NCBI GenBank assembly: GCA_020629635.1 | Contig: JAHDCX010000001.1 | Span: 325,043-389,042, forward strand | Direction of reading: 5' to 3' | Length of the DNA stretch: 64,000 nt | Source of the DNA: Acidimicrobiales bacterium | GTDB lineage: Bacteria > Actinomycetota > Acidimicrobiia > Acidimicrobiales > SHLQ01 | Shown: positions 56,744 through 64,000 of the stretch, one piece after another | Position numbering within the stretch: position 1 is the first letter of the stretch | Layout of the letters: each line of letters begins with the position of its first letter | Notes under the pieces: generated by a model | Seen by the model: the letters and a program-made list of their open reading frames with translations, nothing else | Database searches by the model: none | Told to the model about the DNA's origin: nothing | Made by a program: the position numbers and the translations under genes

Positions 56744-57696
56744 CCAGCGTCGTCATGCTCCTGCTCGGTGCCGGCGTCGGCCTTGGCTTGTGGATGTCGC
56801 TTCGCAGCTGGCAACCACGTCCCGTGCCGCTCGAACAGGTCAGCGTCATCCTCGACCGCCAAGGCGTTCCCATCGGGACGACTGTCGACGAAGCTCAGCT
56901 CGCCGGAGGGCAGTCACTGCTCGCCTCGGCCGGTGCGAACCTGATGCGAGCGATCGGCCAGGCGGACAAGCCGAGTCTCGCGGAGCAGCTTCGGGTGCTT
57001 GACAAGTCGATGGAGCGCCACGCCTACGAGAAGATGCTCGGCGCAACCGCCGGGTTCGCGCTACCGGTCCTGACCGGCGCCGTGATGCTGGCTGGGGGAG
57101 TGGCGGTCTCGCCGATCGTCCTCCTGCTCGTCGGGCTCGCCGCTGCTGTTGTGGGCTTCTTCTATCCCGATCTCCCACTGGCCGAACGAGTCGAGGATCG
57201 ACGGAGAGCATTCAGGCACGCGTTCTCCGCCTACCTCGACCTCGTCACGATCCTCCTCGCCGGAGGCGCAGGAATCGAGTCGGCACTCGAAGGCGCCGCC
57301 GAGTCCGGCGACGGATGGGCCTTCGCCAAGATCCGCAGCGCACTCCGTCGAGCCCGCCTCACCCGCCGCACACCGTGGGACGCCTTCGATCAGCTCGGCC
57401 ACGAGCTCGGCGTCAACGAACTCATCGAACTCGCATCGTCGGTCTCGCTGGCCGGCGACCACGGCGCCCGAGTCAAAGGGTCACTCACCGCCAAGGCCGA
57501 CGCACTGCGAGCAACCCAAGCCGCCGAGCTCGAAGCGGCCGCCGAGACCCGCACCGAGAAGATGATCGTCCCCGTCGTCGTCATGATCCTCGGCCTCGTG
57601 CTCTTCATCGCCTTCGGAGCAGTCGACGCCATCACCGACGGCGGCTCCAGCCAATTCGCGCCAACGACACCGATCTCGACACCTGGAGGGAGTTGA
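56740..57696 (+). CDS. tadC: TadC-like platform protein (island copy)
   Basis: The 318-residue protein has a membrane helix at the start (VVMLLLGAGVGLGLWMS), two mid helices (TGAVMLAGGVAVSPIVLLLV, GLAAAVVGFFYPDLP), a GspF core (FSAYLDLVTILLAGGAGIES, LGVNELIELASSVSLAGDHG) and a C-terminal helix (IVPVVVMILGLVLFIAFGAV). Forms the inner-membrane platform with the TadB-like protein. ATGA overlap with it. Confidence 0.88.
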   Translation: MTSVVMLLLGAGVGLGLWMSLRSWQPRPVPLEQVSVILDRQGVPIGTTVDEAQLAGGQSLLASAGANLMRAIGQADKPSLAEQLRVLDKSMERHAYEKMLGATAGFALPVLTGAVMLAGGVAVSPIVLLLVGLAAAVVGFFYPDLPLAERVEDRRRAFRHAFSAYLDLVTILLAGGAGIESALEGAAESGDGWAFAKIRSALRRARLTRRTPWDAFDQLGHELGVNELIELASSVSLAGDHGARVKGSLTAKADALRATQAAELEAAAETRTEKMIVPVVVMILGLVLFIAFGAVDAITDGGSSQFAPTTPISTPGGS

Positions 57697-57775
57697 CGCC
57701 GGGAGCGTGTCGCGAGAACAGCAACCGAAGCGTCCCTGGGGCAACCCGGTGACATCAACAGAAAGCAGACAACCA

Positions 57776-58000
57776 ATGGAGACGATCAGGGGCTACTACG
57801 ACTTCTGTCACCTGGCCATCGAGTACAACCTCAACCGAGCGGGCGTCGACATCCGCGACGAGCGCGGCGCCGTGTCGACCGAGATGGCCGTCGTCATGGC
57901 AGCGATGGTGGCCATCGCCGTCGCCCTCGGCGCCATCTTCATCGCTAAGGCGCAGAGCAACGCCAACAACATCCCCGACACCGTCCCGGCACCTGCCTGA
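57776..58000 (+). CDS. Flp-like major pilin of island system
   Basis: The 74-residue prepilin has a longer leader (ETIRGYYDFCHLAIEYNLNR...) ending DERG, then AVSTEMAVVMAAMVAIAVAL; Gly-1 and Glu+5 are kept, Tyr+6 is Met. One hydrophobic helix and a short Asn/Pro-rich tail. ATG 57776 is preferred; a GTG at 57707 would add 23 unconserved residues. The stop overlaps the next start (TGATG). Confidence 0.85.
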   Translation: METIRGYYDFCHLAIEYNLNRAGVDIRDERGAVSTEMAVVMAAMVAIAVALGAIFIAKAQSNANNIPDTVPAPA

Positions 58001-58410
58001 TGCGGCCACGGGCACCGAGAAGAGCACGGCAGAGTGACGGTCGCGAGCGGGGAGCCGCCGCGACCGAACTCGCCGTGCTCATGCCGGTGCTGATCGTCCT
58101 CGTCCTCATCCCGGTCCAGGTCGGACTGTGGTGGCACGCCAAACAAGCCGCCGAAACCGCCGCCGGCGAGGCGCTCGACGCCGCCCAGGTCGAAAGTGCC
58201 ACGGCAGCCCGCGGCCAGGCCGGCGCGTCGGCGATTCTGAGTCAGGCGGGAAACCTTGAGAACGTCACGATCCACGTCGATCGATCCGCCACCACCGTCG
58301 CCGTCACGGTGTCGGGCGAACTCGGCTTCAGCCTCTTCCCGGGAGCCTGGGGCGTCACCGCGCACGCCGAGGGCGAGATCGAACGGTTCATCGCACCGGG
58401 GGAACGATGA
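58000..58410 (+). CDS. TadE-like minor pilin
   Basis: The 136-residue protein has a basic leader ending RERG, then AAATELAVLMPVLIVLVLIP (TadE hallmark with Glu+5), and a globular C-terminal domain (KQAAETAAGEALDAAQVESA; TVAVTVSGELGFSLFPG). Pseudopilins of this type prime or cap Tad pili. Overlaps neighbours at both ends. Confidence 0.88.
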   Translation: MRPRAPRRARQSDGRERGAAATELAVLMPVLIVLVLIPVQVGLWWHAKQAAETAAGEALDAAQVESATAARGQAGASAILSQAGNLENVTIHVDRSATTVAVTVSGELGFSLFPGAWGVTAHAEGEIERFIAPGER

Positions 58411-58829
58411 GAAGGCTCGCTTCCGAACGTGGTGCCGTGTCCACCGAGTTCGCCGTGATCATGGCGGCCTTCCTCACCTCGTTCATGCTGATCGTCGTGT
58501 TCGCCGGGCGAGTCGCAACCGCCGAGAACCACGTGCGTGCCGCTGCCCAGGAAGCGGCACGCTCCGCCAGCCTCGCCGGCACCCCCGAAGCCGCTGTCGC
58601 CGCAGCGCAACAGACGGCCGCAGGCAACCTCTCCAGTAGCGGTCTCACCTGTGCCTCGGGACTCGACGTCGCGGTCGACACTGCACAGTTCGCGCCCGGC
58701 GGATGGGTCGGCGTGACGGTCTCGTGCGAGACGCCGTTCAGCGATGTCGCGTCTCTGTCGGTCCCGGGCACCAAGACCTTCACGGGGACAGCGACCGAGG
58801 TGATCGACACGTACCGGAGCGACCCGTGA
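58407..58829 (+). CDS. TadE-like minor pilin 2
   Basis: The 140-residue protein has leader MRRLASERG, then AVSTEFAVIMAAFLTSFMLI with Glu+5, and the typical VRAAAQEAARSASLAGTPEA helix followed by beta strands. Two cysteines (LTCASGLD and VSCETPF) could form a disulphide. ATGA overlap with the previous gene and GTGA with the next. Confidence 0.87.
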   Translation: MRRLASERGAVSTEFAVIMAAFLTSFMLIVVFAGRVATAENHVRAAAQEAARSASLAGTPEAAVAAAQQTAAGNLSSSGLTCASGLDVAVDTAQFAPGGWVGVTVSCETPFSDVASLSVPGTKTFTGTATEVIDTYRSDP

Positions 58830-59236
58830 ATCGCCTCGACCGTTCAGACGAGCGCGGCTCGGTGAGCGTGCTGGTGGCCGTCCTGGCCATCGCATTCTTG
58901 ATGGTCGCGGGACTGGCGCTCGACGGCGGCCGCAAACTCGGCGCCCTGTCCGAGGCGCGAGACCTCGCCGACAACGCCGCCCGAGCTGGAGCGCAAGCCG
59001 TCGACACCGACGCCTACCAACTCACCGGTGCTCCGACCCTCGATCCAGTCGACGCCGAGCAAACAGCGCTCGCGTACCTCGCCGCCACCGGCCATACCGG
59101 AACGGTCGCCGTGGACGGATCAACCGTGACGGTGACCGTGAGCCTCAGCGTCCCGACTCGATTCCTGCCCGGCCCGTTCACCGTTCACGCAACCGAATCG
59201 GCCACTGCAGTCTTCAGCGTGGAAGGAACCCCATGA
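58826..59236 (+). CDS. TadG-like membrane/pilus assembly protein
   Basis: The 136-residue protein has leader DRSDERG then SVSVLVAVLAIAFLMVAGLA. It lacks Glu+5, so it may not be processed as a pilin. ALDGGRKLGALSEARDLADN, ARAGAQAVDTDAY matches the N-terminal TadG pattern. The large VWA part of full TadG is absent. GTG start at 58826. Confidence 0.82.
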   Translation: MNRLDRSDERGSVSVLVAVLAIAFLMVAGLALDGGRKLGALSEARDLADNAARAGAQAVDTDAYQLTGAPTLDPVDAEQTALAYLAATGHTGTVAVDGSTVTVTVSLSVPTRFLPGPFTVHATESATAVFSVEGTP

Positions 59237-62200
59237 TCCGCCGACTCACCGACCTCGCCAAGGGCCTCCTCGCCATCGCCGCCATCGCCGCGTTGCTCAT
59301 CGGCGTGCCGTTGCTGGTCTACCGCCTCGGTGGCATACCCGGCTCGTCCGTCGTCGAAGCGTTCACCGATCCACTGACATCGGATACCACTCGCAGCGAG
59401 CGGCTCCTCGCAGGCACCCTCGGAATCATCGCATGGTTGTGCTGGTTGCAGGTGGCCTACGCCCTCGTCGCCGAGATCGTGGCTGCGGCCAGGGGCACAG
59501 TCGCCAACCGGGCACCGATCCTGCCGGGCATCCAGGCAGCGGCCTCTCGTCTGGTCACCACCGCCACGCTCGTCGCTGGGTCGTTCGGTCAAACCGCAAC
59601 AGTGATGGCCGTGCCGCTCGCTCCCGTGGTGACCATGGAGCCTGCCGTCGCCGCACCACTCGTTGTCGACACAGGCATCCGAACGGTCGACTCGGCCACG
59701 GGCCGGATCGAGACCCCCGGCCCGACCTACACGACGGGGGAGCGAGACACCTTCTGGAGTGTCGCCGAGACCCTGCTCGGCGACGGGCTCCGATGGAGCG
59801 AAGTGCGCGACGCCAACGTCGGTCGCCTCATGCCGGACGGAACGACCATCCATTCGACGACCGAGGAGCTCGGCGCCGGATGGGATCTCGTCCTACCGCA
59901 CGACGCCGTCCTGCCTCTCCAACCTCAGGCCGGCGATCCGACGCCCGCTGCCAACGCCGAGGCAGTCGAAGACTGGATCGACGTCGAACACGGCGACCAC
60001 TTCTGGTCCATCGCCGAAGAGGCGCTCACCGATGTGTGGGGACGAGCCCCGACCGACACCGAGATCGCGCCGTACTGGGCCGAGTTGGTGCAGACCAACG
60101 ACGGCCGTCTTCTCCCACCCGAGGATCCGAACCTCATCTACCCCGACCAACGATTCCTACTCCCGCCGATGCCCGAGGACCCCACCGTGCCCGAAGCCGA
60201 GGAATATCCGACCGACTCGGCCACACCCACGGAAGTGCCTCGGGCGCCAGCCGAGGAAGCGCCCGAACCTGCCCCATCCACCACGACCTCGGCAACGACT
60301 GCGCCGTCAACCACGATCGCCGAGCCGCCGTCGACGACCGTCGTCCAGACCCCAGACCTCACCCAGGCCGCAGCCGCAGACGAGACGAGCATCCCGTTGG
60401 CCTCAGTAGCGCTCGGTCTCGGAGCGGTCAGCGTTGGCGCCGGCTCCCTTGCGGTCACGCTTCGCCGTCGCCGTGGTCACCAGGCCGCGAAACGCCAGCC
60501 CGGAACCACTCTCGAGCCGCCAGCCGACGATCTGATCGAGTACGAGCAACGAATCCGGCCGGTCGCCGACACGGAGGCATCCCGATGGGTCGCCGCCACC
60601 AACAAGCTCATCACCGCCCGTCTGGCCACCCAGACGTCGCACCGCCTGCCCGCCGTCGTCGCAATGCGGGCCGGTCGCTTCGGCGTCGAGGTTCTGCTCG
60701 ATGAGCCGTGCGCGCCGCTCGAAGGCTTCGTACCTGGCAACGCCCAGAACAGCGCATGGCGCCTCCACCCCGATCTCGAACTCCGCATGATCGAAGCGGA
60801 AACGGAGGATGCGCAGCCCTACTGCCCAGCGCTCGTCACGGTCGGCACAACCGAGGCAGGAGACCTGCTGCTCGACCTCGAACAGATCGGCGTGCTCAGC
60901 GTCGAGGGTGACGAGGACACCGCACACTCGTGGTTCCGCAGCATTGCGACCAGCATCGCTGCCGCCGAATGGAGCCAGCTCTGCGAGGTTGTTGCTGTAG
61001 GAGGAATCGAGGGGATCGACCGTCTCGCTTCGGTCACGGCTTCCGAGGATGCCGAGGCGTGGGTCGCCAGGACGGTGACGTCGATGCGGAAGCTCCACGA
61101 CCGGCTCGAAGCGACTCCCTACGAACAGCGCGTGAAGCCGGGCGAGATCTTCCACCCCACCGTAGTGCTGGTAGCGGCGGAAGAGGCGGACGCAGCCAAC
61201 GCGCTCGCCGAGGCCGCCGCTCTCGTGAACACGCCTCTGTCGGTCGTCGCCGCGTGTCCGCTCCCGGTCGCCGACCGAGTCCACCTCGATCCGCGGCGAG
61301 GCACCCTCGAACCAATCGGCGTCGAGTTTGAGCCCGCCCTCACCGAGCCCGTCGAAGCGACTGCCGTCGCCGAACTGCTCGACAACGCCGAACATGCCGA
61401 GGTGATGGACGCCCCCGAGCCGGAAGTGGTAGCTCCGGAGCCGGCAGAAGGTCGGGAACCGGTTGCTGACGTGATCGAGCGTGTGATGGCGCCCAAGCCG
61501 ATCGAGGTCCGGCTGCTCCGGCCGAAGCCGTCGGTCGATGGGCTGGAGAGTGATCCACCCGCCAAGCAGCTCTCGGTCATCTGCTACCTGGCGTACCATC
61601 GCTCGGTCACCTCGCAGCGTCTGCGCGACACCTTTTGGCCGAACGCCACGAGCCGCAAGACAGCCGACAACGCCATCAGCCAGATCCGCACGATGCTTGG
61701 CGTCTCCGAGGACGGCGATCAGCGACTGACCCAGGCCATCAACACCGGCGAGAATCAACTCAGTGACGACGTCGGCTGTGACTGGCGCCGAGCCGAAGCG
61801 CTCATTAATGCCGCGCGAGGCCGTCCGGCAGCGGAACAGATGGAGCTGCTGGCTACGGCTCTCGAACTCGTCGGCGGTCAGATTGGAGCGGACGCACCAG
61901 CACGGCAGTTCGCGTGGTTGGTCGACGATCACCAGGTCTACGGCCATATGGAACGAGTCCTCGTCGACGCCGCGTCCGCGCTGGGCGAGCTGGCCCTTGA
62001 GGCAAGCGACCTACGGGTTGCGGATGCCGCCGCCAGGGCGGGGTTTAAGCTTGTCCCAGGAAGCGAGACGATGTGCCGCCTCCGCATGCGATCCGCGTCT
62101 CGACGAGGTGACGGCAGCGGGGTCGAAGAGGCGTATGCGGCGGCGACCCAAGCGGCCCTAAGGAGTGGCCTTTGGACCGACGTCGAGGCCGAGACTGCAG

Positions 62201-62253
62201 CGATGTGGGAGGAGTTGGGCCCAGGTCGGGGGCCCGAGGCTGCGTCGCCATAG
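59233..62253 (+). CDS. Large membrane protein: LysM-like repeats plus winged-helix/BTAD-like C-terminus
   Basis: The protein has 1006 residues. Two N-terminal membrane helices (GLLAIAAIAALLIGVPLLVY; LAGTLGIIAWLCWLQVAYAL) precede two LysM-like repeats (about 165-220 and 250-312; GERDTFWSVAETLLGD, HGDHFWSIAEEALTDVWGRA). A Pro/Thr/Glu linker and a third membrane helix (SVALGLGAVSVGAGSLAVTL, near 395) follow. The C-terminus (from about 760) has a SARP-type winged helix (VICYLAYHRSVTSQRLRDTF, AISQIRTMLGVSEDG) and a BTAD-like helical region. It could bind wall peptidoglycan outside and DNA or proteins inside. Overlaps the TadG-like gene by ATGA. Confidence 0.85.
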   Translation: MIRRLTDLAKGLLAIAAIAALLIGVPLLVYRLGGIPGSSVVEAFTDPLTSDTTRSERLLAGTLGIIAWLCWLQVAYALVAEIVAAARGTVANRAPILPGIQAAASRLVTTATLVAGSFGQTATVMAVPLAPVVTMEPAVAAPLVVDTGIRTVDSATGRIETPGPTYTTGERDTFWSVAETLLGDGLRWSEVRDANVGRLMPDGTTIHSTTEELGAGWDLVLPHDAVLPLQPQAGDPTPAANAEAVEDWIDVEHGDHFWSIAEEALTDVWGRAPTDTEIAPYWAELVQTNDGRLLPPEDPNLIYPDQRFLLPPMPEDPTVPEAEEYPTDSATPTEVPRAPAEEAPEPAPSTTTSATTAPSTTIAEPPSTTVVQTPDLTQAAAADETSIPLASVALGLGAVSVGAGSLAVTLRRRRGHQAAKRQPGTTLEPPADDLIEYEQRIRPVADTEASRWVAATNKLITARLATQTSHRLPAVVAMRAGRFGVEVLLDEPCAPLEGFVPGNAQNSAWRLHPDLELRMIEAETEDAQPYCPALVTVGTTEAGDLLLDLEQIGVLSVEGDEDTAHSWFRSIATSIAAAEWSQLCEVVAVGGIEGIDRLASVTASEDAEAWVARTVTSMRKLHDRLEATPYEQRVKPGEIFHPTVVLVAAEEADAANALAEAAALVNTPLSVVAACPLPVADRVHLDPRRGTLEPIGVEFEPALTEPVEATAVAELLDNAEHAEVMDAPEPEVVAPEPAEGREPVADVIERVMAPKPIEVRLLRPKPSVDGLESDPPAKQLSVICYLAYHRSVTSQRLRDTFWPNATSRKTADNAISQIRTMLGVSEDGDQRLTQAINTGENQLSDDVGCDWRRAEALINAARGRPAAEQMELLATALELVGGQIGADAPARQFAWLVDDHQVYGHMERVLVDAASALGELALEASDLRVADAAARAGFKLVPGSETMCRLRMRSASRRGDGSGVEEAYAAATQAALRSGLWTDVEAETAAMWEELGPGRGPEAASP

Positions 62254-62305
62254 ATCGTTGCAGCCGATCAATGGTCCGGACGACGTGGTTGGCTAGTCTC
62301 GGTAG

Positions 62306-63340
62306 ATGGCTGTAACGGTGTCGCTGTTCTCGGGATGCGGGGGATTGGACCTGGGCGCGGAGTCGGCGGGGGCGGAGGTTCAGGCCGCTCTCGAGATTGA
62401 CGACGATGCTGCCGACTCCCTCGAGAAGAACTTCCGTCACCTTGCTGGTCCCGTCGTGCGGCAAGACATCCTGGAGGTTGCAACAGATCATCTGTTGGCT
62501 CCTCTTCGCTCCGACCCGGATCTGCTGATCGGCGGTCCGCCGTGTACCCCGTTCTCAAAGAGCGGCATGTGGCTCGAGTGGAAGCGGGATGGTCTCGACC
62601 CCGACGCATCTCTGCTTGATGAGTACGTGAGGATCCTCCGCGAGGCACAGCCGAGGGCGTTCATCCTGGAGAATGTCCGAGCGCTGACTTTCAACAACAA
62701 GCAGTCGCGGCCCTCGTTCGAACGCCTCCTTCGAGGGATCAGGAAGGCTGGCTACGACTGCCGATTCGACGTCCTGAATGCTGCGGACTTTGGTGTGCCG
62801 CAAAACAGGCAGAGGCTCTTCGTCGTCGGTTCACGGAGAGGTACCCCCGTCCCGGAGCTGCCTTTGCCCACGCACTTTGGGATGGTCGAGCGCTCGCATT
62901 CGGGCGGTGGTGACACTCCTCACACCACAGCGGGAGAAGCACTTCGGCGTGTTCGGAGCGAGCCCGAGAGCGGTGAGCTGATGACGGGGAAGTGGGCCGA
63001 CCTGCTCCCTGGCATTCCGCCCGGCAACAACTACCTCTGGTACACGGAACGCGGCGGTGGCGATCCATTGTTCAAGTGGCGTTCGCGGTACTGGAACTTC
63101 CTCTTGAAACTCTCTCCGGAGGCGCCCTCACCGACAATTCAAGCGCAGCCCGGCCCAAACGTGGGTCCCTTTCATTGGGAGAATCGGAGACTGAGAGTGC
63201 CTGAGGTGAAGGCTCTGTTTGGCTTCCCGCCGTCCTTCGAGATCTGCGGCACTCGACGGGCAGCGCAAGCTCAGTTGGGTAACTCAGTGCCGCCGCCGCT
63301 CGCAGCGGCCGTCACTGCCTCAGTTCTTCAAAGTCTCTAG
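62306..63340 (+). CDS. DNA (cytosine-5-)-methyltransferase
   Basis: The 344-residue C5 methyltransferase shows motif I VSLFSGCGGLDLGAESAGAE, catalytic Cys in LLIGGPPCTPFSKSGMW, motif VI FILENVRALTF, motif VIII VPQNRQRLFVVGSRRG, and motifs IX-X LRVPEVKALFGFP, QLGNSVPPPLAAAV. The target recognition part is short. The specificity cannot be read. It lies 52 bases after the BTAD protein and 8 bases before an unrecognised gene that may be its restriction or accessory partner. Confidence 0.95.
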   Translation: MAVTVSLFSGCGGLDLGAESAGAEVQAALEIDDDAADSLEKNFRHLAGPVVRQDILEVATDHLLAPLRSDPDLLIGGPPCTPFSKSGMWLEWKRDGLDPDASLLDEYVRILREAQPRAFILENVRALTFNNKQSRPSFERLLRGIRKAGYDCRFDVLNAADFGVPQNRQRLFVVGSRRGTPVPELPLPTHFGMVERSHSGGGDTPHTTAGEALRRVRSEPESGELMTGKWADLLPGIPPGNNYLWYTERGGGDPLFKWRSRYWNFLLKLSPEAPSPTIQAQPGPNVGPFHWENRRLRVPEVKALFGFPPSFEICGTRRAAQAQLGNSVPPPLAAAVTASVLQSL

Positions 63341-63347
63341 GGACACC

Positions 63348-64000
63348 TTGTCTAGGGCGCGACTCGCTGCAGACCTGGCCGCGAGAACGCCCGCGCTCGC
63401 CCTGTCAGATCGAGGGAGCGGTTGGCCGGCGCTGTTCGTGGCGAACATTGACGGACGGCCTGTCGAGTTGGCTGCGTTCCTGGGTCCGATCGGCCTCAGC
63501 CATCGCAATCGAGACGACGATGAGCGGCGTTTTCAGAATCCGGGGAAGGATCGGCCGATAGCACTTCCCGAAGGGCTGCGGCCCCTGCTCTTCGGCATTT
63601 GGACAGAGGATCTCGGCGACGAATTGCCGGAGCCAGTGATCAGCGTCGCCGATGTACATCGACGAGTCGGCCGCTCGACACGCTTCTCTGTCTTCACCCC
63701 CCTCGATACCTTGAGAGAAGCGCTCTCCTGCGGGTGGGCGGAGACCCGCTCCGAGACCGGTGAACGGCTGATCTGTTTCAGGCTGGAGCACCTGCAGGAA
63801 TTCCTAGAAGTCCACTGTGGAGTGGAGGGAGAACAATCCTCCGGACTGGTGAGTGCTATCGATCGCGAGCTCATCAGCGCTGGACTCACCGCTGATGAGG
63901 CCCTCGCCAAGCTTCGCAGATACCGGTCGTTGGAGGACGCCGCCTCTCACCTCGGACTAGCCGCAGGGGTGCTTCATGCGATCTACGAGCAGAGTGGCAG
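63348..64000 (+). CDS. Unrecognised protein after the methyltransferase, TTG start, runs off window
   Basis: The frame is open from TTG 63348 to the right edge (217 codons). AGGGA stands 4-5 bases upstream of the TTG, good support for this start; there is no ATG near the 5' end. It begins LSRARLAADLAARTPALALS, continues WPALFVANIDGRPVELAAFL, and contains VISVADVHRRVGRSTRFSVF and LREALSCGWAETRSETGER. No catalytic motif is seen in the visible part. Position suggests a restriction endonuclease or R-M accessory factor, but that is only inference. Confidence 0.7.
   Translation, partial: MSRARLAADLAARTPALALSDRGSGWPALFVANIDGRPVELAAFLGPIGLSHRNRDDDERRFQNPGKDRPIALPEGLRPLLFGIWTEDLGDELPEPVISVADVHRRVGRSTRFSVFTPLDTLREALSCGWAETRSETGERLICFRLEHLQEFLEVHCGVEGEQSSGLVSAIDRELISAGLTADEALAKLRRYRSLEDAASHLGLAAGVLHAIYEQSG

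Overview
The window reads as high-GC actinobacterial chromosome. It is compact, genes often overlap by 1 to 4 bases (ATGA, GTGA, TGATG junctions), GTG starts are frequent, and there is no secretin, as expected of a Gram-positive envelope. Gene order (pdtaR-polA-rpsA; coaE-uvrB-uvrA; uvrC-rapZ-gap-pgk-tpiA-secG) follows actinobacterial synteny. Marks such as absence of yvcK and whiA beside rapZ, a long FabD and a Tad locus next to rpsA suggest a deep-branching class, possibly Acidimicrobiia. That taxonomic guess is inference.

Positions 1-16200 are housekeeping. They hold the end of a GT4 glycosyltransferase, an inactive HtpX-like protein, a DUF3048 lipoprotein, PLP synthase (pdxS, pdxT) and a YebC regulator. 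A leftward fatty-acid operon (fabD-fabH-fabG-acpP-fabF-nudix) follows, then tRNA-Leu(CAA), small hypotheticals, an ANTAR response regulator, polA and rpsA.

Positions 16300-28300 are a chromosomal Tad/Flp pilus locus: CpaB, CpaE, CpaF, a VWA-TadB fusion and TadC. After these come a NarL-type response regulator, a GT87 glycosyltransferase, three identical tandem flp pilin genes, a fourth divergent pilin and a leftward sensor kinase. The kinase and regulator bracket the pilins and probably control them.

Positions 28378-46706 return to core genome: coaE, excision repair (uvrB, uvrA, uvrC), a SpsF-like protein, a membrane-anchored beta-propeller protein, a methyltransferase, rapZ, lower glycolysis (gap-pgk-tpiA) with secG, an ABC solute-binding lipoprotein and a ferric-reductase-like flavoprotein.

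Position 46827 is tRNA-Leu(GAG), and from its 3' end to the right edge the content looks like an integrated island. First comes a tightly coupled three-gene operon: a TIR-like (ThsB/DUF1863-type) protein, a two-helix membrane protein and a ~100-residue acidic protein. This is a candidate defence module. Next, leftward, are a lytic transglycosylase/M23 peptidase, an excisionase-like HTH protein and a tyrosine integrase broken by one in-frame TAA. Rightward is a complete second Tad-like operon (lipoprotein, secreted protein, SAF protein, CpaE-like, TadA, TadB, TadC, pilin, two TadE-like, TadG-like). It ends in a 1006-residue protein joining a membrane segment, LysM-like repeats, a winged-helix and a BTAD-like region. 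The island continues with a cytosine-C5 DNA methyltransferase and an unrecognised TTG-start gene running off the window. The right end of the island was not seen.
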